A stretch of DNA of 64,000 nt from Atopsyche davidsoni (lineage: Eukaryota > Arthropoda > Insecta > Trichoptera > Hydrobiosidae). Both the position numbers and the translations under genes were made by a program. The stretch spans positions 13,812,001-13,876,000 of the forward strand of contig JAILWY010000013.1 in NCBI GenBank assembly GCA_022113835.1. The letters are read 5' to 3'. Below the pieces are notes generated by a model. It worked only from the letters and a program-made list of their open reading frames with translations. It was not told the origin of the DNA and ran no database searches. Numbering within the stretch: position 1 is the stretch's first letter; every line of letters starts with the position of its first letter. Of the stretch, positions 38,761-50,308 are shown one piece after another.

Positions 38761-39995
38761 ACTCAAATATCTAAAATTGTGATTAATCTGACTGATCTCA
38801 CCGAACTCAGTAATCATAAAAGAAATCAGTTTTGGTTATTTAAGTAAATTTGATGGATTAAATAAAAAAATAGCTACTCTCAATAACATCTTAGAATGTG
38901 CATATTTGATGTGTTATTTAAAAACCGTCATTGAAATCTGTTTTTGACATATATATATTTATATTGACAGGTGTGACCTACATGATACAGTTGATGTTAG
39001 CACAGATTGACACTTTTCTTGTTTTTTTGGGATTTTTTACGGCGTAAAACAAGTGTTTTTAGTTTGTTGTGATTGGCATGATTCATTATTTAAACATCTG
39101 CAAGCAGGTGACATGATTTAAAAAAAATAAGAAAACACTTTGATTTCTATGCTTAGCTTTTGTTATAACTAGTTGCTGGAATAAATGCTTGAATTTTTTT
39201 ACAAAAAAAGTATGTAATGATTATGAATTTGTTATATTTCCGAAAAAAATTAAAATATCGTTCTTCAAGTGAATAAATGAGTTGTGATGATCCGTCTTCT
39301 TAAACCTATAACGTCTACTTTAATTTTATAAAAATTTACTTTATGAGTATCGACAAAAAATTATTTTTGAAATGGATAAAACATTGCTTCTTTATTCGTG
39401 AGATTTCTGTAATATTTTTAAATTATATTTTTTATTATTTTAAAAAAACAACCATATGACTATTTTTAAAATATGATGACAAAATATTTTTGTTGAATGA
39501 ATTAAAAAAATACGTTTTTGTTATATATTTTAAATTGATTTTTAAAAATACATAAAACAGTATTTGCAGAAACAGTTTACTTATAAAACATTTAAAATCT
39601 CATCTCCGAACCGATCCTGTATAAAACGTTTATTCAAATATTATCAGTAATCAACGTGTCACTTCCGTAAAGAAAAATTAATTTATAGTTTTTTTTGTAA
39701 ATGTTTACATACTGAATTTAATGCAAAAATATAACTAAAACAATAAATATAAGTCCACCCTTGATGCACCGATTCTACACTTGTAAGGAATAACTCGTTT
39801 TTTGTTGCAAATTCAGATAAATAGAAAAAGACTTTTTTCTATGCTTAATAAAGGTATTACCTAAAAAAACAAATATTAGCTATTATTGCATTCAGATAAA
39901 TTGAATATAATAGATAATAAAAAATCTGGTCGTTCCAGTGCTCTGGGTGTTAAAATAACATTACATAATTAAATTCACGAAAACAGATGTGTCAG

Positions 39996-40002
39996 TATAA
40001 AA
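39996..40002 (+). promoter_or_regulatory. TATA box of L6'
   Basis: TATAAAA in CAGTATAAAAACTCCA, 80 bp before the ATG, the same context as in L6. Confidence 0.6.
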
Positions 40003-40075
40003 ACTCCATGTTCCGAAAAGTTTCTGTATATTGCTTTCGAGTTTGTCCTGAAATCTAGTTTAAAGATTCACTATA

Positions 40076-40703
40076 ATGAAAATTTACTCAAAATTTCTGA
40101 TAGTATTGATGATGATGATGCTGGTCCCAACATTCATTTTGGCTACGCCAATGCCCGCTTCTCAAGGCATGTCAAGTTTGATGAGACGTGTAAGTAAACT
40201 GATTGACTATTTATTGTTTTGTATTTTTATAAGGTATCTATAAAGTCTCTTCTAACTTGAAAATTAAATTTCTCAACCTTAGTTATATATTATGAGTTGA
40301 AATGAGTTTAATTCGCTGATTCTTGTGAATGTTAATTTAAATATAAGAAGTATTATATTTTGATCAATTTTGCAAAGATATTTTCATTGTTTATTGACAA
40401 CATACAATAATTTTTGAGCATTGTTTTATTTAATAAATAAACACGAAATAATAAAATGATGAAAAATATGTAATGAGCGATATGTTGATTGATACAAACA
40501 TTTACCATATGATATTTGAGTTCGAATTAAACCACTATAAATCTATTTTTTGAAAAAAAAATTGACGTCGATTTGTGTATGATTATAATTGAGAATCTGT
40601 TAATTATTCTTATGATTTTTTTTTTTTTTAGTTGAATTCGCTCAATTTTTTCTCAAAAATTTTGGGTAGGAATAAGCGTGGCCAAATGCTTCGTGGTGAA
40701 TAA
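40076..40703 (+). CDS. L6': novel small secreted peptide, 61 aa (paralogue of L6)
   Basis: Exon 1 (40076-40189) gives a signal peptide nearly identical to L6 (MKIYSKFLIVLMMMMLVPTF) and TPMPASQ, then GMSSLMRR. Exon 2 (40632-40703) gives LNSLNFFSKILGRNKRGQML and ends RGE. Splice sites are GTAAGT and TTTTTTTTTAG, phase 0. The mature halves of L6 and L6' differ far more than the signal peptides and the surrounding introns, the pattern expected under diversifying or relaxed selection in a host-defence peptide. It is basic, Cys-free and predicted to have a short amphipathic segment. Function is unknown to me. Confidence 0.62.
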
Positions 40704-40983
40704 TTTATAAAAAATTCAAAGAAATAAACAACATTAATACATATATAAAATTGTTTTTATTGAATTTTATTTGATTATAAAAATCTTACATTTTATATGA
40801 AATTTAGGTTTTTTTACATTTTATGTACTTTTGTAAAATTTTATATTATTTTTATGGACTAACTGCGATATTACTAAAAACATTTTTCCCTTTTCTGCGG
40901 CTTATTTCACTGAGGAATATTGTAGAAAAATTATAATTTCTGATATAATATGATAAATAATTTTTCAAATCCTTGAAAATTAA

Positions 40984-41863
40984 CACATTTAAAATATAAT
41001 CCATAATTTTATGAATATACAAAACATGTCATAAATTCGTGATATTATTTGAAATAAAAAGATTTGGAAAGACATTTAATACCAATCATTTTTTTTTTCT
41101 GTAATCGTTTGAACAATATTTTTCAACTGCTCTATTTTCATATTAGCATTTTTTTTCATGATTGTACCTGGAAATTTTGTACCTGGTATTTTGACCACAG
41201 ATCTATCAAATTCGTAAAAGATTTAAATTTGCTTTAGTTTAACCGAATTTAACTTATTTATATGCTTCTTTATTTTAAAAAAAAGTCAATCTCGGATTGA
41301 TACAAAAACAATAGAGCTGGCGTTATCGACATACACCCAATCAGTTAAAACATTAACTAATCTTAGTGTCATTTGCTGATAAGCCGTAATTAAAAAGATA
41401 ATATTTTATTTGATCAACAAGCAATCGTGATATTTCTTTATTTAAGCGGTGAAAATATATAAAATATGAATATCATTTTGAAAAGGTGTTAATAATTTGG
41501 TCTTTCTGTTTTATGAGTTTATCTAGATAATCGAGGGATATTACGTATATCATATATATCATTAAATCATTTTAATAATAAATAATGAATAATTTGTAAA
41601 AGCATTAATAATTAAGTTAAATTAAGCAGAATTGAACAATTGAATACTTGTATCAATAGTACCTGAAAGCATGAAGAAACACATTGGGTATCGTAAAAAG
41701 GGAATCTTATATACAAAAAAAAAACCATTTCTATAGACTACATTTATTGAAATAAAAATCATCAGTACATATGTAATTTATTTTGGAAGACAAAACTATA
41801 TTTAATGTGGCTAAAGTTGTTGAATGCAGGAGGTCCCAAGTATCGTTTGGTGTAGCTGGCAGG
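40984..41863. other. Intergenic, L6' to L7
   Basis: AT-rich unique-looking spacer beyond the duplication end. No gene seen. Confidence 0.5.
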
Positions 41864-42249
41864 CTAGCCAAGGGTCTTGGCATTGGCCAGCACGTCCACG
41901 GCGGGTCCAGCACTGGCAATGCTGTCACGCACGTGCTGTCCTGCATGCTCCTGAAGCCAACATGTCAAAATTTGATTCAAAAACTCTAAAACCTATACAT
42001 AGTGCTCTAAAACTCATAGGAAAGACTTGTAGACAAAAACAAACCAATCGGAACTGAGTATCGCAAAAAAAAACTGCATATATTATATCCATAAGTCTAC
42101 AAGTTTTCATATTTTGATGTAACAGTATATGTTACCAGTTTCTTGAAGAATTTCCATCTTGGCACTGGGGCCGGCTCAGGAGCGGCAGACGTCTGTGAAA
42201 CTACCAGCATGGTCACCAGAAGAGCAGCGAAGATAGCAGAAGACTTCAT
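41864..42249 (-). CDS. Cec: L7: cecropin precursor, 66 aa (distinct lineage)
   Basis: Exon 1 is 42249-42136 and exon 2 is 41950-41864, minus strand, phase-0 intron with donor GTAACA. The signal peptide (MKSSAIFAALLVTMLVVSQT) differs from the MNSSAKF/MTSSAKF type. The pro-region is AP EP AP VP, then RWKFFKKL. Exon 2 reads EHAGQHVRDSIASAGPAVDV and ends ANAKTLG, with a terminal Gly that can donate an amide. The mature start RWKFFKKL is canonical, while His in EHAGQHVR is unusual. This gene seems older than the type A/B expansion beside it. A TATA-like TATATAAAC (about 42317-42326, reverse) lies upstream; I see no clear kappaB site. Confidence 0.93.
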
Positions 42250-43099
42250 CTTTACTTGATTCTTCGTGCTCTAGTAACAGTTGACAACTTCTAATAATCT
42301 TTGAGAAAATACTTCTGTTTATATACTTTGTACTATATTGATCTGAATACCTTGAGTTCGTGAATAATCTTTGAATAACATTGAGAAATAATTTAAATGT
42401 AAAAAGACACATTGAATACATGATAGATTGAGTTGAGTTTTCATACTTATGTTAGATTTGCATTACAACAAAACAACCAATAGCGTCCATTTAATCATAA
42501 TAGTCGATAATTAGAAGCTAGTCAGAATTTAATATTATGTAAATATCATTTTCTGAATGAAATCATAAATATATCATATATAAATACAAAGATAATTTAA
42601 GTATTTCATAAAAATTGTGAATCATACTTAATATGGCTACAATACAAAATCTTTACTTTAAATTTTTTTTTTTTTCGTAAAACGTAATCACAAATTCAAT
42701 ATAAGAGCCACAAGACTCTTGCAACTTTTTCCAGTCAAAAGGTAATGAGAAACAAAAAAATCCTCGACAAGTACCGGAGTAAACGGGAGTCGTCTATTAT
42801 GAGTGAGCTTCTCTCATCTAGAAGGGATTACCTCGGCTTAGCGCCGGCCCGGGCGGAGCTGCGATGAGAGCCGAGGGACAGATTCTCCTGATGCCTGAAG
42901 CTTGGTTAATAATTGGTTGTCTGGTGCTAATCTTGGCCGAGATAAAACTGGACCCTTCACACTTGAGGGGCTTGGGAATCAAAGGTGATATTAAATATTT
43001 ACTTACCCCTGTAACGTGCCGCAATATTGTATTCATTAATATTTAATAAACCTTTCATAAATACGTAGAGTAGAAATACAAGCAAGTGATGTTAACATC
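42250..43099. other. Intergenic upstream of L7
   Basis: Contains the L7 promoter region and, at 42690-43010, a GC-richer stretch of unknown nature. No supportable gene. Confidence 0.45.
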
Positions 43100-43730
43100 G
43101 AGATAGGCTGAGTGAGAGCTCACGTTGGTCTTGTTGGCAACGAGAAAGCTGACGAAAAGGCTAAAGAAGCCACCAAAAAGAAAATGAATTATGTTTGAAT
43201 GAGTTTCGCAAAAAATCTCCAGAGGAAGATTACAATGGACACATGGAATGAAAGGTACACAAGCGCTCCGCAAAGGAACGTGACAAAGATGTTCTTTGAT
43301 TCTGTTACCTGCGGGATTAGCTTTGAATCAACTCAGCTCCTAACGGGTCATGGAGTGATGAGAAGTTATCTCCGCAGGTTCCACTTGACGAGCGACGACA
43401 CATGCCCTTGTGATGATATTACTCCACAAACAGTGATCCACCTTGTGGGTTCATGCCCCATCTTTGGCCTTCAGAGACACCAACTGGAGAGCCAATGCCG
43501 ACAGGAGGGCCTGAAGTCAGTGGCGAGACACCCACAGATGATGAAGTCACTGGATGGCTTCTTGAAGCGTGTCATCGGAACCATAAAGAAGATAAACCAA
43601 GGGGTGTAGCTTCAGTCACTCCCATATATAGCACAATTTCGATTGACTAGTTTGGAAAGTTTCCCCAATTATGATGACAAACCTTGTACATAACAAGCAA
43701 GGTACCAAACCTATTAAAAAAATAAAAAAG
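43100..43730 (+). mobile_element. 3' fragment of a non-LTR retrotransposon
   Basis: About 43104-43197 reads VRAHVGLVGNEKADEKAKEA before a stop, the end of an RNase H domain. The next frame (43199-43609) continues with LTGHGVMRSYLRRFHLTSDD then TCPCDD and VIHLVGSCPIFGLQR, the Cys/His-type C-terminal tail typical of arthropod non-LTR elements. A short A-rich tail follows at about 43713-43733. It is 5'-truncated and has at least one stop or frameshift between the two parts, so it is a dead copy. It is not a cellular gene. Confidence 0.88.
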
Positions 43731-44309
43731 AACCTTTCATAAAAAAATCAAGACCCACCAGTGCATAAGTCATGCTATAGTATACACGCCTCGTGGTCAA
43801 TGTTTATCGACGCTGTATTTAAAAATTATTATATTAACGATGGATGTTTGTTATATCAAGTTTCTACTCAGTCTAAATTCATTTATTGGTTCACTCACTT
43901 CAAAAATGTACAGCCGTGGCATAAAGTGTTTTGAAATGCGCCGTTTATTAAACACGTTATTTTGCTTGGCGAGTTCAAAGGGAATTTTCGGCCAAGTAAG
44001 CATTTTAATGATCGTGAGCGCATAAGAGCGCAGCCAAAAGTAAACCTCTGAAGAAAGGGCCGTCAAGAGTTCTCAGCGACGATTTCACACCCCCCTTATG
44101 ACGCTCCATCTCCTTGCATTTATGACATCCGGACAGCACAGCCCGTCAGAGAACATTGTATATTTATAAATATATATCCTTACAATCATACGTTTTAAAA
44201 AAAAGAAAAATATTTTTTTACAAAAACAATAAAAACAGGTATAATTTTTTTTTTCAAAAATATTATATTGAGACAAAAATTAAAAGTGAAATTAAGTTAA
44301 GGTTAGTAA

Positions 44310-44450
44310 CATCGCAATATTAATCATGGTTTTTTTTATCTATCCTATAAAAAATACAATTGTATTATTTTAATTTTTATTTCAAATCATCACAACGGAA
44401 TTGCATCATGTACTTTCTGTCAAAAGTATTGAATAAATATAAATGCAACT
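44310..44450. repeat. Partial copy of the foldback-associated repeat
   Basis: AATATTAATCAT and GGAATTGCATCATGTACTTTCTGTCAAAAGTATTGAATA match the 3' flank of the elements at 30540 and 35312, but the CCGGTTTCGCCA palindrome is absent. Confidence 0.5.
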
Positions 44451-46793
44451 TTTAATTTATTGACTGTGTGCTATTTTAAAAAATATATATTGTTGTGGGA
44501 GTTTATTCAATATTTATGTCGCATTATTTATAAAAGAAATTTAAATCACAATTCACGTGATATTACAATATTTGTAGGAAAATATAAAATTTTTAAATCT
44601 TGATCATATAAATTTTCTGACTGTACCTACACACATCACTCAAAAAATACCTTCGTTGCATTATTCCATTTTTTCATATCTTATTTGGGAATATCCTGCA
44701 TTCCTCACATTTTTTGATCTTCAATCTTCAAGTGCCCCTTCCTTCGGTAGCCCCCAGCAGCCCCCTTCAGTCCCCCCCGAGCCCCCTTGTCACTACCCCA
44801 CACGGCTACAAAAGCTATAACACATATCCCGAGGAGGCAATAGAAATATAGTTTTCTTTATGTACAGAATAAAGGGAATTTCGTCCCTTTACAAGGATCT
44901 CTGAGGACAGTTTTGGCAGCTAATACTGAAGGCGAGTAGAAGCAAAATGCAATTTTTCTATATTGCCTTCGGCGTGCGGTCGCCATAATTGTACTCGGTA
45001 TTTATTCATTAGTCATAGAATTCTTATATGAAATGCTGAATTATATGTTAGTATAAACGCAGGGTATGATCAATGAAGCTCTTATTAAAATTAAAGTTTC
45101 GAACAATACTTATAAAATGAGTTTAAAAAAGCCTGTTAATGTTTTATGTACATAATTATTTTTATTGAATTTTATTAATAAATAAATATAATTAAATCAT
45201 CTCAGAATATTAAAATATATTATGAGAAATTTTCTTCGTTTTAGGGCTCATAGTATTGAGCTTTATGATAAAATATTACCTTTGTTCCTCTAGCTTACTT
45301 CACCATAAAGTAACGTCCGTACTAGACGGTGGAAGGGTGAACGCAATTATCCGGCCGACTGACCACACTAAATCCCAGTCAGATATCGCAAGGCGAACCC
45401 TATCGCAGACTCCATCTTCAGTGGCCTATAGTCTATTAGTCAATACTCCTTTATTACCCAAGGATACCGGGGAAAGTTACTCCCAGTCTCCCCCGCGCTG
45501 CAAACTTGCATAAATCGTACGAAAATATTTCAGGTTTCTCAAAATTTTACCGAATATCGTATCTCTTACTATAGATAATTTTTTTTAAATTTCTTATCAT
45601 CAGTGTTTTATTCCTGACCTTCTAGCTGTGACGGTTGTATATCAAGTATTGTGCAGTGAAAAATACGTTGTTTCTATTAATTTCGTTTATAAGAATTACA
45701 CTACACAAAAATAATATTCTGTTCCTTTGATCAACAAAAAATCTTCTTTCTACAACGCTTCGAGCGAGAATCGCTATATTTTCTTTTGAGTCCACGTAAT
45801 CGATGTCTTGAGGGGACTTTACCGGCGTATTTATTTACCAGTCCCATAAAATCTCCCTTGGAAAATATTACAATCGTTCGTTTGAAATATTGTTAAACGT
45901 TATTCGTACTTTAATACGTCCGATATCTTTCTATATTTATTGGATCATCTATCGAAGTTTATCGCTGGACTTAATAGACATTTAACTGCAGTTTCAATTA
46001 TGTTACTACGAATTTATCTCATATTGGCTGGATGATATTTTCAAAAATATGAATACGATTGCCAATAGGTATAATATTTTTTTAATGATCATGAAGACTA
46101 AAATATACTAGGGAAGACCTTATAAAAAAGTATTAAAGTGCCACATAGATTTTTTATAATGAATTTTCTGTACCAAAATACTTGTATAACAAGCAACTTT
46201 CATTAAAAAATAAAGTGTACGGTATTGAACAATTTAATTAGCATTAAATTTTAAAACGATTTAATTAAATTAGTGTTTTTTTAAAATGTATATTTTTATC
46301 TATTGATCAATAATATGGTAATTCAGATAAGCAATATAATTTCACATCAAATCTAGGAACTATTGATAATTTGCTTAATTTATATTTGTATGTCTTTGAA
46401 ATAATAAATCAGCTATTACTAAACAGTTTCATTAATGATAACGTTCAATATCTGATTGGCAGATAACAAAATTAATTAACTAAATTCTTTTTATTTCTGC
46501 AGGTTTAATTTGTTATAATTTTTGTGTGTGTGAAAAAAATACATTTTTAATAAAAATATGTAAATAAAATTTCATAAAGCGTAAATGAAAGTCTTAACAA
46601 TTCTGGTGTCGCAGCTTACATTTTATTATTTGTTAGAACAAAATGAAGGAATCATTGAAATTAATGCTTTTAAATATAATACATTTTTTTTTGAGCAAAT
46701 TTTATTTCAATTCAAATACTAAAATACTTTTACGGTTCATTTTTGACGAAAGAAAGTAAATTGTGTAAGTTTTGCGAGACGAACTGATGTCAC
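44451..46793. other. Gene-poor spacer with GC islets
   Basis: C-rich tract at about 44735-44820 and GC-richer stretches at about 45300-45510 and 45740-45850. No convincing exon or repeat. The 85-codon frame at 45256 is not supported by any feature that I recognise. Confidence 0.45.
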
Positions 46794-47804
46794 CTATCCT
46801 CCTATGTTGACCAGGTCCTTTGTGTCTTTAAGGACGTCCACAGCCGGCTTTGCGCTGATGATGCTGTCACGAACTCTCTGTCCTGCCCTTTCCTATATGA
46901 AAATAAAATAAATCAATTCTAAATACGTCAGTGCTTTTTAAGACAGGAATGTTCGTAAGTTTCAGTAGCCGTTGTCATTCGGTGATTTTGGGATTTTTGA
47001 AGCGTTCTACTACTTAGAATGTTATGTCCTCTAATGATTCGGTCTCCGTGTGGTGACTATTTTTATAAACTCTTGAACACTTAAACGTCAAGAGACTGAA
47101 AACTTCAAACAAAATCGTTCAAGAAACCTCAAAATCATCACTCCATTCGAATACTTATGTTTTGCGTGTACAATGTCACACAACTGTAATTAAATCTTGT
47201 TGAGGGACAAGGCGTTTGATTCGTGAAGACCCATTATTATAATGATAACAGTACCTTTGTATTTTGTCTTCACTTTGAGTTTATTAAAATTATTTGCATT
47301 ACTAGTTTCGAACCAATACACCGGGCCATCATCAGGTGCATCACTAAACTGATTGGTGATGCATCTGATGATTACCCGGTGTATTGGGTCGAAACTAGTA
47401 ATGCAAATAATTTTAATAAACTCAAAGTGAAGACAAAATACAAAGGTACTGTTATCATTATAACTGTAATTAAAGATTAATTTTGTAATTGAATAATAAA
47501 AAAAATCAGAATTCAATTAATCCTACAAAACCAATATTTTTTTTAATGATTAAGGGTTTATGAGTTAAATTCTATAAAATTAATAAAATTCTAATAACAC
47601 TGTACATGTTTAATTTAAAGTGAATGCAAATTGTTTTATAATCAATGCTCTATTATCTTTGCTCGGATAAAAGTTATGTAGACTTACAATTTCCTTCAGG
47701 AATCCCCAGCCAGGCTCTGGTTCAGGTACGGGAGAAGACGCCACCTGGGAGACCACCAGCACGGCCAATAGGAACATGGCGAGGAACTTGGCTGAGGAGG
47801 TCAT
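46794..47804 (-). CDS. Cec: L8: type B cecropin precursor, 71 aa
   Basis: Exon 1 is 47804-47688 and exon 2 is 46892-46794, minus strand. The intron is about 800 bp because of a foldback insertion (47238-47462). The signal peptide begins MTSSAKFLAMFLLAVLVVSQ. The dipeptides SP VP EP EP lead to GWGFLKEI, so the second mature residue Trp is followed by Gly rather than Lys. Exon 2 reads ERAGQRVRDSIISAKPAVDV, then LKDTKDLVNIGG. Lys replaces Gly in the AGP hinge and several acidic residues are added, so net charge is much lower than in L3. The last Gly may be amidated. It is divergent from L9, 500 bp away. Confidence 0.95.
47238..47462. mobile_element. Near-perfect foldback MITE in the L8 intron
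   Basis: Two arms of about 110 bp (TATAATGATAACAGTACC... and its mirror ...GGTACTGTTATCATTATA) pair almost perfectly around a centre near 47350. The flanking AACTGTAATTAAA appears on both sides (47182 and about 47463), with extra sequence between on the left. Its two mirror-image frames on opposite strands are artefacts of the palindrome. Confidence 0.93.
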
Positions 47805-47884
47805 CTTGTCCAAATTTTATTTATTTCAGATGAGGCTTTAAAGAAGGTTAAGTTATGAATGATACTAAAAATAAATTTCGTCGG

Positions 47885-47949
47885 TATTTATACCATCAGC
47901 CAAATAATAAATACGCTGCGAGTATACAAACTATGCTCAGGGGATTCCT
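47885..47949 (-). promoter_or_regulatory. L8 promoter: TATA box and kappaB-like site
   Basis: TATTTATA at 47885-47892 (also a TATA on the minus strand) lies about 80 bp upstream of the ATG, with GGGGATTCCT at 47940-47949. Confidence 0.7.
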
Positions 47950-48304
47950 GACTTCCGAGCCATTCGAGCTATCATAAAAATACACAAAGCTATGTTTATA
48001 TGTTATTAATCACTGGGTCGAATAAATTTGCTTTACTAAGCTTATCGGTCAAATAGTGGGTTTTTTTTACTTTTATAAATAAATAAGTGATAAAATATTC
48101 ATACTTAAAAATAGGTCTTTTGTTTCATTTCCATAAACTAATTAATTTATTGTCACAGCTTTCACAATTAACATATTATAATATTATGAAATTAAAAGTA
48201 CGTATAAAATATTTTTTATATAAATATACGAAACAAATTAAATGTAATATCATTACCATATTATTCAACTTATAGCTTGAAATATATACTAAAAATCGGG
48301 AAAA

Positions 48305-49787
48305 ATGAATTCTTCGGTTAAATTCCTCGGTGTTTTTTTAATTGTCATGTTTGTAACTTCTCATGTTTCATCGTCTCCTATTCCTGAACCAGAACCAGGC
48401 TGGGGATTCCTGAAAGAAATCGTAAGTACCTATGTATAAATTTTTTTAAACACTTTTTAATAGTTTATTTTTATGAGTAAATAAAGACGTAGGATATCAA
48501 TAAAACAACATGTTACTTATTTTGAAAAAATGTATTTAACGAGTACATTGTATTTCTGAAACAGCCTTTTCATTTTCATCTTAAGTCTCAACATCGTCTT
48601 AACATAGTCTAAACATAAACGGTTTGGAGATTACGATTGTTTATATTTTCTAAACAGTTTATAGGCTTTTAAGATATTCTTTGGAGACAAAGCAACCCCC
48701 AGCCAATATGTTAAAGCGAAAATTTAACACATTTAACTAGTCTGTCGTAGATTAAACATCAACATTACTCATTAGTTATAACAATCATGATATATGTCTA
48801 TTTTGTGGATTGAACGTCAATCAAGTGCGTTTAAATTACCTTTACAGGCTTATATTACTTACTAATATGATTAGGCATATTTTGAAAGAAAGAAACTCTA
48901 TGAAAAATATAATCATGACTTGTGTAGGATTCGAACCTGCATCTCCAAGCTTATATGGCCGGTGTACTGACCCTTGTACTAACGTGTCACCTCTGTTAAT
49001 CGAGAATTTTTAACAATCATAATCTACACACGAACCAATGTGCCCAGGCCAATCAATATTGGAGATGTAGGTTCGAATCCTACACAAGTCACGATGGTAT
49101 TTTTCTGAGAGTTTCTTTAAATCATTTTCATTACCTTTACAGGCTTATATTACTTACTAATATGATTAGGCATATTTTGAAAGAAAGAAACTCTATGAAA
49201 AATATAATCATGACTTGTGTAGGATTCGAACCTGCATCTCCAAGCTTATATGGCCGGTGTACTGACCCTTGTACTAACGTGTCACCTCTGTTAATCAAGA
49301 ATTTTTAACAATCATATACTACACACGAACCAATGTGCCCAGGCCAATCAATATTGGAGATGCAGGTTCGAATCCTACACAAGTCACGATGGTATTTTTC
49401 TGAGAGTTTCTTTAAATCATTTTCAATATGTGTAAAAATATGCCTAATCATATTAGTAATATAACAATCATGATTTAAATTCAATTGATATATAACTGGA
49501 TTAGCAATTCGGATTGTTGTAGCCTTGTTTCCACTACTGTGTGGTTACGTTAACTTGTATGTTTAACCCGATTAGCCACAGCTATGTACTTGCGTTGACT
49601 TGTATGGTTAAACATTATATAAAATATCGTGTGCTTTGGTATAAATATAATATTATAGCTGCTACTGTTTGCTTATGTTGACTTGAATGGTTTACAGGAG
49701 CACGCAGGCCAAAGGGTGAGGGATGGACTAATCAAGGCAGGACCTGCGGTGGCTGTTGTTGGGTCTATTGCGTCGTTGGCAGGATAA
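48305..49787 (+). CDS. Cec: L9: cecropin precursor, 68 aa, mixed type
   Basis: Exon 1 is 48305-48421 and exon 2 is 49698-49787; the intron is about 1.28 kb, expanded by a tRNA-like TIR element. Exon 1 encodes MNSSVKFLGVFLIVMFVTSH, SP IP EP EP, then GWGFLKEI (a type B start). Exon 2 encodes EHAGQRVRDGLIKAGPAVAV, then VGSIASLAG, which matches the classical L3 exon 2 (DGLIKAGPAVAVVG). The gene thus joins a type B exon 1 to a classical exon 2, as expected from gene conversion or exon exchange. Exon 1 uses more A/T codons than its neighbours (TCGGTTAAATTCCTC...). It has no clear kappaB site. Confidence 0.92.
48790..49455. mobile_element. TIR element with tRNA-like core, copy 3, internally duplicated
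   Basis: TIRs are at 48863 onward and at the end near 49455. Two near-identical units of 295 bp repeat head to tail (48836-49130, 49131-49425). Each contains, on the minus strand, a tRNA-like stretch with GGTTCGAATCC-type B boxes (for example 48930-48940) and, on the plus strand, a second GGTTCGAATCC. The left flank 48790-48862 is the shared flank of copies 1 and 2. It lies in the L9 intron. Confidence 0.85.
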
Positions 49788-50308
49788 TGATGTCGACAGG
49801 GCGATGAACCGAAACTTATTCCATATGAAATAATTTTTGTGAACTTAAAATTTATTTTAAACACCTATTTTAAATTTCAAAACTATTGTATTAATTTGTC
49901 TTAAACTTAATAAAAATTACAAAAATATTTGCATCTTTTCATTCAGTAAACTTTACATATGTAATGTGTATGTTCACTCAAAATTTGAATTCCCTTTATC
50001 AACTTATTGAGATTATACATATTAACAATAAAGCTAAATTATTCAAAAACGTAAATTGTTATTCAATGTTTGATCAAAATATGTTCTGAGAGAGTTGTTG
50101 ATAATTATCTAGATTTTGTGATTAAAAGAAGAATAGTTTTTTCAAAACAATTAATATCTGATCGTAGAGTGGTATCAAAATGAATACATTAAAATATTTT
50201 TTCTTTAAATTTTATTTAGTAACAATAACAATAAATAAACAAAATATAATAATAATATAATCTAACGTAGAAGTAACAGGGTTGGTTGTGGCAGTCATAT
50301 GGGGATCT
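49788..50308. other. Convergent 3' regions of L9 and L10
   Basis: AT-rich spacer holding both 3' UTRs. AATAAA-like signals are present. Nothing else seen. Confidence 0.5.

Larger units (their letters stand above)
37358..40983. repeat. Segmental tandem duplication, copy B (L4'-L5'-L6')
   Basis: Collinear with 31720-36263 and starts one base after the Helitron end. It carries a deletion of about 630 bp through L5' and lacks the foldback insertion in the L6' intron, which accounts for most of the length difference. It ends at TCCTTGAAAATTA. Confidence 0.92.

Noticed and set aside
43199..43609. Stand-alone cellular gene of 136 codons
   Set aside because: Matches the tail of non-LTR retrotransposon proteins and is preceded by an RNase H remnant in the same orientation.
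47223..47516. Two long overlapping open frames on opposite strands with nearly the same protein
   Set aside because: They are the two arms of a palindromic foldback element and mirror each other; not genes.
48810..49013. 67-codon frame with a seemingly protein-like stretch
   Set aside because: Lies wholly within the tRNA-like TIR element.
48920..49390. tRNA genes suggested by GGTTCGAATCC motifs
   Set aside because: The sequences recur within a TIR element, the anticodon arm is poor, and copies are degenerate. Treated as tRNA-derived repeat parts.
48836..49425. CRISPR-like repeat array
   Set aside because: Only two long head-to-tail units, in a eukaryotic intron; no short repeat/spacer pattern.
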